A stretch of 8,260 nucleotides of DNA from an uncultured Clostridium sp. (GCA_937902905.1 CALELW010000021.1:1-8260), one strand, 5' to 3'; shown: positions 1 through 6,477, numbered from the stretch's first letter. Numbers and translations are program-made. The notes: a model not told the origin generated them from the sequence alone.

Positions 1-826
1 TGATTACATCCGGCGGGATGGAGAAGATAATGTGATAGCTGTGGAAACTGCTGTCAACGATGTCTCCTTTGAAGTGAAAACGGGCGAGTTTGTTGCAATA
101 CTGGGGCATAATGGCTCCGGTAAATCCACGCTTGCCAGACATATCAATGCCCTTTTAGTTCCGGAAGAAGGAACGATGTATGTGGATGGCATTGACACTT
201 CAGAAAAGGATATGGTTTGGGAAGTACGAAAGAGAGCCGGTATGGTATTCCAGAATCCGGATAACCAGATTGTGCAGAATGTTGTGGAAGAAGATGTTGG
301 GTTTGGACCGGAGAATATCGGTGTTCCGACTAAAAAAATCTGGGAGCGTGTCGAGGAAGCACTGAAAAAAGTAGGGATGCTTCACGAAAGAAAATCGTCC
401 CCGAATCATTTGTCCGGTGGACAGAAACAGCGGGTAGCAATTGCCGGTATTCTGGCGATGCATCCGAAATGTATTGTATTAGATGAGTCGACGGCAATGC
501 TTGACCCGGTTGGGCGAAGAGAAGTGTTAGACGCCGTAAAGACGTTAAATAAGGAAGAACATATTACGATTTTGTGGATTACGCACTACATGGAAGAAGT
601 TACCGAGGCAGACAAGGTAATTGTGATGAACAAGGGCGAAATCGTGATGGAAGGAAAGCCAAAAGAAATTTTTGCCGAGGTGGAAACGCTGCAGAAATAT
701 CATCTGGATGTGCCGCAGGTAACACTTTTGGCACACGAGTTGAAAAAGAAGGGGATGGCAATTCCAGCAGGAATTACGTCCGCGGATGAATTGGTAGATG
801 TGATTGCAAAACAATTGGGAAAGTAG
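1..826 (+). CDS. ecfA1: ECF transporter ATPase EcfA1 (5'-truncated by window edge)
   Basis: ATP-binding subunit of the energy-coupling factor module that drives uptake of vitamins and other micronutrients; it pairs with EcfA2 on the cytoplasmic face of EcfT. The frame is open from base 2, and the residues before the GTG at 32 (DYIRRDGEDN) look like the usual EcfA1 N-terminal strand. The GTG at 32 is therefore an internal Val codon, and roughly ten residues plus the real start lie before the window. Visible motifs: Walker A GHNGSGKST (104-130), Q-loop VFQNPDNQ, ABC signature LSGGQKQR (about 410-433), Walker B CIVLDE (470-487) with catalytic Glu, D-loop MLDP, and switch His (584-586). The DES in place of DEP after Walker B is common in EcfA1. 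The TAG stop is part of the ecfA2 ribosome binding site, so the pair is tightly linked. The A1 versus A2 assignment follows gene order and these motif variants. Confidence 0.95.
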   Translation, partial: DYIRRDGEDNVIAVETAVNDVSFEVKTGEFVAILGHNGSGKSTLARHINALLVPEEGTMYVDGIDTSEKDMVWEVRKRAGMVFQNPDNQIVQNVVEEDVGFGPENIGVPTKKIWERVEEALKKVGMLHERKSSPNHLSGGQKQRVAIAGILAMHPKCIVLDESTAMLDPVGRREVLDAVKTLNKEEHITILWITHYMEEVTEADKVIVMNKGEIVMEGKPKEIFAEVETLQKYHLDVPQVTLLAHELKKKGMAIPAGITSADELVDVIAKQLGK

Positions 827-835
827 GAACTTGCG

Positions 836-1678
836 ATGGCGATTATTATTCATGAATTGGAGCATCGGTATGAGGATGGAAGTGCAGGAGAAAAAGTGGC
901 GCTTCACGATGTGAATATAAAAATTGAACAAGGTGAAATGATTGGTTTAATCGGTCATACCGGTTCCGGAAAATCGACGCTTATTCAGCATTTGAATGGT
1001 CTTTTGAAGCCGACTTCCGGGGCGGTCTTTTACGATGGAAAAGACATCAATGACAGCGACTTTTCCAAAAAGAAACTTCGCAGTAAGGTCGGACTTGTAT
1101 TTCAATATCCGGAGTATCAGCTGTTTGAGGCTACAGTGATTGATGATGTGAAATTTGGACCAAAGAATATCGGTATGGATTCACTGAAAATTGATATGAA
1201 CTCTTTTGAGGCACTTAAACAGGTAGGAATTGGTGAGGATTTATTAGATGTATCGCCACTTGAATTGTCCGGTGGGCAAAAACGCCGTGTAGCCATCGCC
1301 GGTGTTTTGGCAATGGAGCCGGAGGTGTTGATTTTGGATGAGCCGACGGCGGGACTTGACCCAAGTGGAAGAGATGAGATTCTCGATTTGGTTGCAAAAC
1401 TGCACAAAGAGCGGAATCTGACGGTAATTTTAGTATCCCACAGCATGGAAGATGTGGCGAGGTATGTAGAGCGTCTTATTGTGATGAACCATGGAACGGT
1501 GGCGTTTGACGCAACACCGGGAGAAGTATTTTCTCATTATAAAGAGTTAGAGAAAATTGGATTGATGGCACCGCAGGTGACATATGTGATGGAAGGACTG
1601 GCAAGGCGTGGTGTTACGCTGCCGCACAATGCAATTACTGTGCAGGAAGCAGTCGACAGTATTTTACAGGCAAGATAA
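836..1678 (+). CDS. ecfA2: ECF transporter ATPase EcfA2
   Basis: Second ATPase of the ECF module, forming a heterodimer with EcfA1 and hydrolysing ATP to move the EcfT/S-component complex. The protein has 280 residues, normal for the family. Motifs in order: Walker A GHTGSGKST (residues 40-48), Q-loop Gln90 in VFQYPEYQLF, signature LSGGQKRR (144-151), Walker B VLILDE (164-169), D-loop GLDP (173-176), switch His202 in VSHSMEDV. All catalytic residues are present. The C-terminal tail (about 225-280) with GLMAPQVTYVMEGL is the usual EcfA dimerisation extension and parallels LDVPQVTLLAHEL in EcfA1. The ATG at 836 follows the upstream stop by 9 bp and has an AGGA overlapping that stop, so translation is probably coupled. 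No internal promoter is evident, so expression likely depends on a promoter left of the window. Confidence 0.96.
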   Translation: MAIIIHELEHRYEDGSAGEKVALHDVNIKIEQGEMIGLIGHTGSGKSTLIQHLNGLLKPTSGAVFYDGKDINDSDFSKKKLRSKVGLVFQYPEYQLFEATVIDDVKFGPKNIGMDSLKIDMNSFEALKQVGIGEDLLDVSPLELSGGQKRRVAIAGVLAMEPEVLILDEPTAGLDPSGRDEILDLVAKLHKERNLTVILVSHSMEDVARYVERLIVMNHGTVAFDATPGEVFSHYKELEKIGLMAPQVTYVMEGLARRGVTLPHNAITVQEAVDSILQAR

Positions 1679-1695
1679 GAAAAGGGGATTGAATT

Positions 1696-2502
1696 ATGTT
1701 ACGTGATATGACAATCGGACAATTTTATCCGGCAGAGTCGGTGATTCACCGTCTGGACCCTCGCGTGAAAGTGGTTGGGGTGCTTGCTTATTTGATTTCA
1801 CTTTTTTTGTTTCGCGGTTTTGTTGGATATGCTGTTGTTACTATATTTTTAGGAACGGTGATTGTACTTTCCAAAGTTCCGCTCCGCTATATTGTCCGCG
1901 GTATGAAGCCGATTTTGTTTCTGCTTATTGTGACGGCGCTGTTTAACTTATTTGGAACAAGCGGCGATGTGGTATTTCACTGGAAATTTATCACCATTAC
2001 GTGGCAGGGAATCCGAAAGGCTGTTTTTATGTCCATGCGTTTGAGTTACCTGATTGTCGGCTCCTCGATGATGACATATACGACGACACCAAATCAGTTG
2101 ACGGATGCGATAGAAAAGTTGTTAAAGCCGTTAGAAAAGATAAAGGTGCCGGTTCACGATTTTGCGATGATGATGTCTTTGGCACTGCGTTTTATCCCGA
2201 TTCTTCTTGAAGAGGCGAACCGGATTATCAATGCACAGAGTGCACGCGGTGCAGATTTTGAAGAGGGCAAATTGTGGCAGCGTATGCGTGCCATGGTATC
2301 CATTCTGGTGCCGCTTTTAGTGTCTGCGACCAGACGTGCTTATGAACTTGCCAACGCAATGGAGGCAAGGTGTTATCACGGCGGAGAAGGCCGTACGAAG
2401 ATGAAGCCGCTTAAGTACCGGGCAGTTGACCGGATTTCGTATGGGGTTCTTCTCGGTTATCTGGTTTGTGTGATTGGCATTACTCATTTTATTCCATGGT
2501 AG
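1696..2502 (+). CDS. ecfT: ECF transporter transmembrane coupling protein EcfT
   Basis: Integral membrane scaffold linking the two ATPases to exchangeable substrate-binding S-components. It has 268 residues. Hydrophobic segments are seen at about 26-39, 42-58, 72-86 and 115-127, with a last one at 249-266. The long cytoplasmic part carries the two coupling-helix motifs: AQSARGADF (Ala-Arg-Gly at 183-185) and AMEARCYHGG (Ala-Arg-Cys at 224-226). The second deviates from ARG, as it often does in Firmicute EcfT. The early LDPRVK (20-25) is also typical. The start has an AGGGGA ribosome binding site; the gene begins 17 bp after ecfA2. No S-component gene is in the window, which fits a general (group II) module shared by several unlinked S proteins for different vitamins; which ones cannot be told from here. 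Confidence 0.95.
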   Translation: MLRDMTIGQFYPAESVIHRLDPRVKVVGVLAYLISLFLFRGFVGYAVVTIFLGTVIVLSKVPLRYIVRGMKPILFLLIVTALFNLFGTSGDVVFHWKFITITWQGIRKAVFMSMRLSYLIVGSSMMTYTTTPNQLTDAIEKLLKPLEKIKVPVHDFAMMMSLALRFIPILLEEANRIINAQSARGADFEEGKLWQRMRAMVSILVPLLVSATRRAYELANAMEARCYHGGEGRTKMKPLKYRAVDRISYGVLLGYLVCVIGITHFIPW

Positions 2503-2511
2503 GAGGAGAAA

Positions 2512-3273
2512 ATGCGGAGAATACGATTGATTGTTTCTTATGATGGAACAAATTACTGTGGGTGGCAGATTCAGGAAAATGCGGTGACTGTAGAGGGAAC
2601 GCTTACAGACGCACTGCGAAAATGGCTGAAAGAAGACATAGAGATAATCGGAGCGAGCCGCACGGATTCGGGAGTGCATGCGTATGGAAATATCGCTGTG
2701 TTTGACACAAACAGCCGGATTCCGGCGGAGAAATTTGCGATTGGTCTCAATCATTATCTGCCAGAAGATATCCGGGTGCAGATGTCGGATGAGGTGGAAT
2801 CAGATTATCATCCAAGATACCGCAATACGGAAAAAACGTATGAGTATACAATTTTAAATACGAAAATCAATCTCCCCACATACAGCCGGTATTCGTATCA
2901 TGTATATCATCCTTTGGATTTTGAGGCAATGAAAGAGGTGGCAGAACTTCTTGTCGGCGAGCATGATTTTTCAGCCTTTTGTTCGGCGGGCAGTCAGGTG
3001 AAATCAAAAGTTCGTACTATTTACGAGGTATCCATTGATAAGCAAAAGGCAATGGGCTGTAATGGCGGCGAAGTGATTCGAATTCGTGTGCGCGGGAATG
3101 GTTTTTTGTATAATATGGTTCGGATTATTGCCGGTACGCTGGTTGAAATCGGTGAGGGCAGGAGAAGCTTAGCGGATGTGAAACAGGCACTTTCTACCGG
3201 AGAGCGAAAAAAAGCGGGGCCTACGGCCCCGCCGGAAGGATTGGTACTTGTGGAAATCCGTGAAGTACCTTAA
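2512..3273 (+). CDS. truA: tRNA pseudouridine(38-40) synthase TruA
   Basis: Converts uridines 38, 39 and 40 in the anticodon stem-loop of many tRNAs to pseudouridine. The 253-residue length is typical. Landmarks: N-terminal YDGTNYCGWQ (residues 10-19), the catalytic motif ASRTDSGVHA with nucleophile Asp52, RNTEKTYEYTI (about 104-114), HDFSAFCSAG, RGNGFLYNMVRII, and the C-terminal AGPTAPPEGL motif (235-244). The start follows a strong GGAGGAG site overlapping the ecfT stop by a few bases, so it is probably the last gene of the ecf operon. This placement after ecfT is common in Firmicutes, although TruA has no functional link to transport. Its 3' end is unusual: codons 232-241 also form, on the other strand, a terminator for the convergent gene, and its own terminator lies inside that gene. 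Confidence 0.97.
   Translation: MRRIRLIVSYDGTNYCGWQIQENAVTVEGTLTDALRKWLKEDIEIIGASRTDSGVHAYGNIAVFDTNSRIPAEKFAIGLNHYLPEDIRVQMSDEVESDYHPRYRNTEKTYEYTILNTKINLPTYSRYSYHVYHPLDFEAMKEVAELLVGEHDFSAFCSAGSQVKSKVRTIYEVSIDKQKAMGCNGGEVIRIRVRGNGFLYNMVRIIAGTLVEIGEGRRSLADVKQALSTGERKKAGPTAPPEGLVLVEIREVP
3207..3232 (-). terminator. Intrinsic terminator of the beta-propeller gene, inside truA
   Basis: Read on the minus strand, GCGGGGCC - GTA - GGCCCCGC forms a perfect 8-bp GC-only stem with a 3-nt loop (3232 down to 3214), directly followed by seven Ts (3213-3207). This is a textbook factor-independent terminator about 50 bp past the stop of the minus-strand gene. The same bases encode truA residues RKKAGPTAPP, part of its conserved C-terminal motif. 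On the plus strand the hairpin is preceded by As and followed by CGGAAG, so it should not stop truA transcription. Confidence 0.85.
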
Positions 3274-3282
3274 ATAAAGATT

Positions 3283-5166
3283 TTATTTCCATGTTTGCAT
3301 ATCGTAAGCATGGATTTTTTTTGCGTTATCAACGATATAGAAGTAACTGCCGATTCGCACGCCACGGGTGTTCGACATTTCCTTAATTGGAACATTTAAT
3401 ACTTGCTTAAAGTCTGTTCCATCAAAATGATAGAGCTTGTAGCGCAGTGTGGTGTCGGCTATTGTGGCAAAGCCGACAAGCTGCCTCTCCTCATCAATGA
3501 AAACCGATTTGTGGTTACTGCCTGCTTCCGTTTCACTGTATTTTGGCAGGAGCAGTTTTGTCTGTTCGGTCACGGAACCATTTTCTCCTAAGGCAAAGAG
3601 AGAAATTTTTACTTTGTCATCATCACCACCTGCCATTCCAACGCCAATCAGTTGATTTTCACCGAAGGAATGAAGGTAAGAGGAGAAGCCCGGCAGTTTT
3701 AATTTTGCTTTGACAACCGGTTTTTTTGGATTGCTGATGTCGACAGCAAATACTGGGTCTGTCTGGCGGTAGGTGACAAAGTATGCCATCGAACCAATGT
3801 AATACGATGCGTAAATGGTTTCGTCGTTTCCTAAATTATCGATTTTACCAAGAGTGTTCATGTTTTTGTCCAAAATGCAGATACCATTGGTCGATGTTTG
3901 ATCTGTCCAGTTCGTGTAAACAAAAGCAAAATTGTCTTTGTATTCATGCATATAATAGGAATCATTAATCTGACCGGCCACTTTTTTGGTTGTTTGGTAG
4001 GAAAATATGCCGTCTTTGTATTCAAATTTGCTGATGGCGGTTTTTGTGCTGCTATGCCATAAAAATTGTTCGTAAATCGCGTTGGCAAGGTACAAATGGG
4101 ATGTGCTCATGTAGTACGTGGTGTAATCCGAGAGCACGGCTGCGGTGTCTGAGAAATCATCCGGTTTGGCAGGATTTACACTTGTCATCACAATGTAATT
4201 GTTTTGGGCATCGTCCAAGATTTTTTGTATCTTATTTTCCTTTATTGCTTTGCCGTTGATGGCTGGAACGTAATCGGACACGTTTTTCTTGTTTTTGCAT
4301 TTTTTTACAATGCGGTAGGAAGAAAAGGTGTATAGATATCCGTTTGTAAAACGGGAAGTTTGATAGCGTCCGCTTTGTGTCAGGGTGTTTAGTTTTTTTG
4401 CATTCTGCGGTGAGCTGACATCGTAAATATCCACATAGGTGGTTTGCTTTGCAGCCTCTGTATCATCAATAACACCGCAGGTGGCAGTTGCATCGGCACT
4501 ATTGGAGGAAAGAATGATTAATCTGCCATTTTCCAAATACATTTCCTCCGCCCATTTTTCTTTCATTGAGAACTGCTTGATGAGTTCTGTGGTTTTGCCA
4601 TCCACAGAATAAATGCGGATTTTCGTGCTGTCGTCGTCATTCTCCAAGGCATAGAGATAGGAACCGTCTGTTTTGACGATATCACCTTCCATGACATCTT
4701 TTACCTGAAGATCCGTTTCTGAATAGTCAGGGGTGGCGGCTGTGTCTTCGGCTGCAGTCGAGGAGTTTGCTCCGGTGGATGCCGAATCTTTTGCAGCAAT
4801 ATCGGACATGGATTGCTCATCATGGTATTTTTGAATCAGGTTATAAATTTCTGAATAACTGGTATTGCCGACAAACTCGTGTCTAGTTGAGGTGGTTTGC
4901 TGCGAATTGGCAACGGAGGTTCCTTTTTCTGATTGCCGTCCGGTGCTAAAGTAATAGGTTGTGCCGGCAATAAGAAGCGCAAGACAAGCGGCTGCCGCAG
5001 TAATGCTGCCATACAATTTTTTGTGGGTGCGTTTCTTAGGAACTTCCATTTTTTTATCTATCATTTCTTCTATTTTTGCAGGGTGAAGAGAATCCGGAAC
5101 CGGAATGGAATCGGCTTCTTCGCGCCAGTGCTTTTTGAGTTTTTCTTCAAAATTCTTATCACTCAT
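3283..5166 (-). CDS. Membrane-anchored secreted beta-propeller protein, putative anti-sigma/sensor
   Basis: A 627-residue protein. Residues 1-50 are charged and probably cytoplasmic (PVPDSLHPAKIEEMI at 22-36). Residues 51-73 form one hydrophobic segment (AAAACLALLIAG) after a KKRTHKK cluster, suggesting an N-in, C-out anchor rather than a cleaved signal. Residues 119-147 are a Ser/Thr/Ala-rich linker. From about 150 to the end the sequence resembles the bacterial/archaeal beta-propeller family (Pfam Beta_propel type): EGDIVKTDGSYLYAL (160-174), YVDIYDVSSP, YRQTDPVFAVDIS (about 465-478), GFSSYLHSF (about 493-501). The start has a near-perfect AAGGAGGT site. The gene follows the sigma-factor gene by 17 bp, the usual place for a cognate anti-sigma or signal partner. 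No HxxxCxxC zinc anti-sigma motif is visible, so the anti-sigma role is inferred from position and topology only. Its terminator is within truA. Confidence 0.85.
   Translation of the reverse strand: MSDKNFEEKLKKHWREEADSIPVPDSLHPAKIEEMIDKKMEVPKKRTHKKLYGSITAAAACLALLIAGTTYYFSTGRQSEKGTSVANSQQTTSTRHEFVGNTSYSEIYNLIQKYHDEQSMSDIAAKDSASTGANSSTAAEDTAATPDYSETDLQVKDVMEGDIVKTDGSYLYALENDDDSTKIRIYSVDGKTTELIKQFSMKEKWAEEMYLENGRLIILSSNSADATATCGVIDDTEAAKQTTYVDIYDVSSPQNAKKLNTLTQSGRYQTSRFTNGYLYTFSSYRIVKKCKNKKNVSDYVPAINGKAIKENKIQKILDDAQNNYIVMTSVNPAKPDDFSDTAAVLSDYTTYYMSTSHLYLANAIYEQFLWHSSTKTAISKFEYKDGIFSYQTTKKVAGQINDSYYMHEYKDNFAFVYTNWTDQTSTNGICILDKNMNTLGKIDNLGNDETIYASYYIGSMAYFVTYRQTDPVFAVDISNPKKPVVKAKLKLPGFSSYLHSFGENQLIGVGMAGGDDDKVKISLFALGENGSVTEQTKLLLPKYSETEAGSNHKSVFIDEERQLVGFATIADTTLRYKLYHFDGTDFKQVLNVPIKEMSNTRGVRIGSYFYIVDNAKKIHAYDMQTWK
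3288..3322 (+). terminator. Intrinsic terminator of the ecf-truA operon, inside the convergent gene
   Basis: TCCATGTTTGC (3288-3298) pairs with GTAAGCATGGA (3304-3314) around a 5-nt loop, giving an 11-bp stem that includes two G-U wobbles, followed by eight Ts (3315-3322). It begins 15 bp after the truA stop. The wobbles would become A-C mismatches in the minus-strand transcript, and no T run follows in that direction, so the element is directional. It lies within the last twelve sense codons of the beta-propeller gene (encoding KKIHAYDMQTWK). Confidence 0.8.
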
Positions 5167-5183
5167 AATTGACCTCCTTATGT

Positions 5184-5693
5184 TTATAAGTCCGTATTTT
5201 TCTCACGGAGTTTTGCAAGTGCCCGGCTTTTGATGGAACGGATGGAGCCTTCCCGTTTTTTTAGAATACCCGCGATTTCTCTGCTGGTATAGCCGCCAAA
5301 CACGGATAAGGTGATGACGCACCGTTCCGGCTCACTAAGCTGCGAAAGTTCGTCTTGAATTTCCGGTGTCAGGTAGCCATCTTCGGCGGCAGCCGGTTCC
5401 TGCCATGACGCATCATTTAAATAAATGGATTTTTGTTTTAATAATTTTTTACATTCGTTTGCCGTAATTTGGAACAGCCAGCTCTTGAATGCATCGTTTT
5501 TCCGCAGTTTATGTAATTGCTCAAATGCTTTTAAAACGGCTGAACTGACGGCGTCCTCGGCAGTTATGCTGTCCTTCGTATAATAAAGGGCAAAATGGTA
5601 TAAGTCTTTGTAATAGATTTCGTAAAGTCTGGCAAAAGCATGGGAATCGCCTTTTTTTGCCTGCTGTACGAAAATCCAGTCTGTCTTTGTCAC
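5184..5693 (-). CDS. ECF-like sigma-70 family RNA polymerase sigma factor
   Basis: A 169-residue, two-domain sigma factor of the extracytoplasmic-function type, expected to redirect RNA polymerase to a small regulon. Region 2 spans about residues 17-85, with AEDAV (45-49) and FKSWLFQITANECK (69-82). Region 4 spans about 116-165, with LSEPERCVITL (119-129) and the helix-turn-helix YTSREIAGILKKREGSIRSIKSRALAKLR (written here as its core YTSREIAGILK, then GSIRSIKSRAL). The start is set at the GTG (5693-5691), because TTGGAGG (5705-5699) sits five bases before it. An in-frame ATG at 5714 would put that site inside the gene and has no site of its own. The gene is cotranscribed with the downstream beta-propeller gene, and the pair probably forms a sigma/regulator module. 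Its targets are not in view. Confidence 0.9.
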   Translation of the reverse strand: MTKTDWIFVQQAKKGDSHAFARLYEIYYKDLYHFALYYTKDSITAEDAVSSAVLKAFEQLHKLRKNDAFKSWLFQITANECKKLLKQKSIYLNDASWQEPAAAEDGYLTPEIQDELSQLSEPERCVITLSVFGGYTSREIAGILKKREGSIRSIKSRALAKLREKNTDL

Positions 5694-5698
5694 GGGTG

Positions 5699-5705
5699 CC
5701 TCCAA
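5699..5705 (-). promoter_or_regulatory. Ribosome binding site fixing the GTG start of the sigma gene
   Basis: Minus-strand TTGGAGG with a CACCC spacer before GTG at 5693. It lies within what would be codons 4-6 of the longer ATG-initiated reading frame (from 5714). The longer frame lacks any purine-rich site close upstream, the nearest being GAGGG some 35 bases away. Confidence 0.75.
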
Positions 5706-5726
5706 TCTGCACATTTGTGCGAATAT

Positions 5727-5738
5727 ACTGTATACAGT
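5727..5738. promoter_or_regulatory. 12-bp perfect palindrome, possible operator
   Basis: ACTGTATACAGT is an exact palindrome 34-45 bp upstream of the sigma-gene GTG. It lies in the untranslated leader of either candidate promoter for that gene. Perfect 12-bp dyads are typical of repressor half-site pairs, but no specific regulator is recognised. Confidence 0.4.
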
Positions 5739-5741
5739 TCT

Positions 5742-5759
5742 CTGTGAAATCCCTCACAG
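5742..5759. promoter_or_regulatory. CRP/FNR-like dyad TGTGA-N6-TCACA
   Basis: CTGTGA-AATCCC-TCACAG is an 18-bp dyad whose core exactly fits the TGTGA-N6-TCACA pattern bound by CRP/FNR-family proteins. It lies near the start point expected from the weaker sigma-gene promoter (5760-5787), where a bound protein would tend to block transcription. The match is exact by eye; that this organism has a regulator with this specificity is inference. Confidence 0.45.
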
Positions 5760-5787
5760 CTAATAATTAGATTGATTTTGCTGTCAA
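5760..5787 (-). promoter_or_regulatory. Alternative promoter for the sigma / beta-propeller operon
   Basis: On the minus strand, TTGACA (5787-5782) is followed after 16 bp by TATTAG (5765-5760). The -35 is perfect, the -10 only four of six. Transcription would begin near 5753, within the CRP-like dyad. This may act alongside or instead of the candidate at 5825-5854. Confidence 0.35.
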
Positions 5788-5824
5788 AGTGTTGCATTTT
5801 ATTTTGATTTTTTATACTGGTTTT

Positions 5825-5854
5825 ATTATGGGCTTAAGAAATGGTCTGCGTCAA
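5825..5854 (-). promoter_or_regulatory. Promoter for the sigma / beta-propeller operon
   Basis: On the minus strand TTGACG (5854-5849), an 18-bp spacer and CATAAT (5830-5825) give five of six matches in each hexamer to the housekeeping consensus. Transcription would start near 5818 with a leader of about 125 nt to the GTG. Its -35 is ten bases from the -35 of the divergent rplM promoter. Confidence 0.5.
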
Positions 5855-5864
5855 GAAAAAAATC

Positions 5865-5893
5865 TTGACAGAGGCACTTTGGTATCGTATACT
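5865..5893 (+). promoter_or_regulatory. Strong promoter for rplM-rpsI
   Basis: TTGACA (5865-5870), exactly 17 bp, then TATACT (5888-5893): a perfect -35 and a five-of-six -10 at optimal spacing, preceded by an A-rich stretch that could act as an UP element. Transcription should start near 5900, leaving a leader of about 125 nt before the rplM start. Confidence 0.85.
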
Positions 5894-5899
5894 ATACGA

Positions 5900-6023
5900 G
5901 TATGGCGTGTTTTGTCGTTCCATGCCCCGGTAACGAGAATACGCACGTAACAAGGAAAACAGCCGAACCAGTTTTGCTTTGCAAAACCTAGTAAGCAAGA
6001 ACTAAATAAGGAGGATTCCAAGG
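5900..6023 (+). promoter_or_regulatory. Structured rplM leader (L13-leader-like)
   Basis: The leader between the rplM promoter and start codon contains a long hairpin: GCGTGTTTT (5905-5913), a two-base bulge, CGTT (5916-5919), a 12-nt loop with CATGCCCCGG, then AACG and AGAATACGC (5932-5944). A second perfect hairpin is GTTTTGC-TTT-GCAAAAC (5971-5987). Competing helices are possible: AAAAC (5956-5960) with GTTTT (5971-5975), and TTGCTT (5974-5979) with AAGCAA (5993-5998). Firmicutes are known to carry an L13 ribosomal-protein leader here that mediates autoregulation. Position, length and structure suit that, but the match to the known family is from memory. The ribosome binding site is AAGGAGG (6008-6014). 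Confidence 0.65.
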
Positions 6024-6452
6024 ATGAAAAGTTTTATGGCAAGTCCATCCACAGTGGAAAGAAAATGGTATGTTGTAGACGCTGAAGGAAAAACTTTGGG
6101 ACGTCTCGCATCAGAAGTTGCGAATGTATTAAGAGGTAAAAACAAACCAACTTACACACCGCACATTGACACAGGCGATTATGTAATCGTAGTAAATGCA
6201 GAGAAGATTCAGGTTACAGGTAAGAAACTGGATCAGAAGATTTACTATCATCACTCTGAATATGTAGGCGGAATGAAAGAAGCTACATTGAGAGAAATGA
6301 TGCAGAAGAAACCGGAATTTGTAATTACTCACGCTGTAAAGGGTATGCTTCCAAAGGGACCTTTGGGACGCCAGATGCTTAAGAAACTGCACGTATATGC
6401 AGGACCAGAGCACAACCATGCAGCACAGAAACCGGAAACATTGGACATTTAA
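6024..6452 (+). CDS. rplM: 50S ribosomal protein L13
   Basis: Large-subunit ribosomal protein, an early assembly protein binding 23S rRNA. The 142-residue length is normal. Recognised by WYVVDAEGKTLGRLAS (residues 15-30), RGKNKPTYTPHIDTGDYVIV (37-56, shown as its core), and the conserved GMLPKGPLGRQMLKKLHVYAGPEH region (shown as GMLPKGPLGR, then LHVYAGPEH) near 108-130. It begins after a strong AAGGAGG site and is followed 25 bp later by rpsI, the usual operon. It has its own strong promoter and structured leader, because a minus-strand operon separates it from truA. Confidence 0.98.
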   Translation: MKSFMASPSTVERKWYVVDAEGKTLGRLASEVANVLRGKNKPTYTPHIDTGDYVIVVNAEKIQVTGKKLDQKIYYHHSEYVGGMKEATLREMMQKKPEFVITHAVKGMLPKGPLGRQMLKKLHVYAGPEHNHAAQKPETLDI

Positions 6453-6477
6453 TGAGGTGTAGAAAGGAGAGATAACA

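Noticed and set aside
545..931. 128-residue minus-strand open frame across the ecfA1/ecfA2 junction
   Set aside because: It is antisense to two well-supported genes, its composition is Cys/His/Phe-rich as expected of a shadow frame, and it has no recognisable motif.
2317..2754. 145-residue minus-strand open frame across the ecfT/truA junction
   Set aside because: It is antisense to conserved coding sequence of both genes and shows no family resemblance.
3207..3232. GC hairpin in truA as a terminator or attenuator of truA itself
   Set aside because: On the plus strand the stem has the A run before it and no T run after it, and it precedes the stop codon; it makes sense only for the minus-strand transcript.
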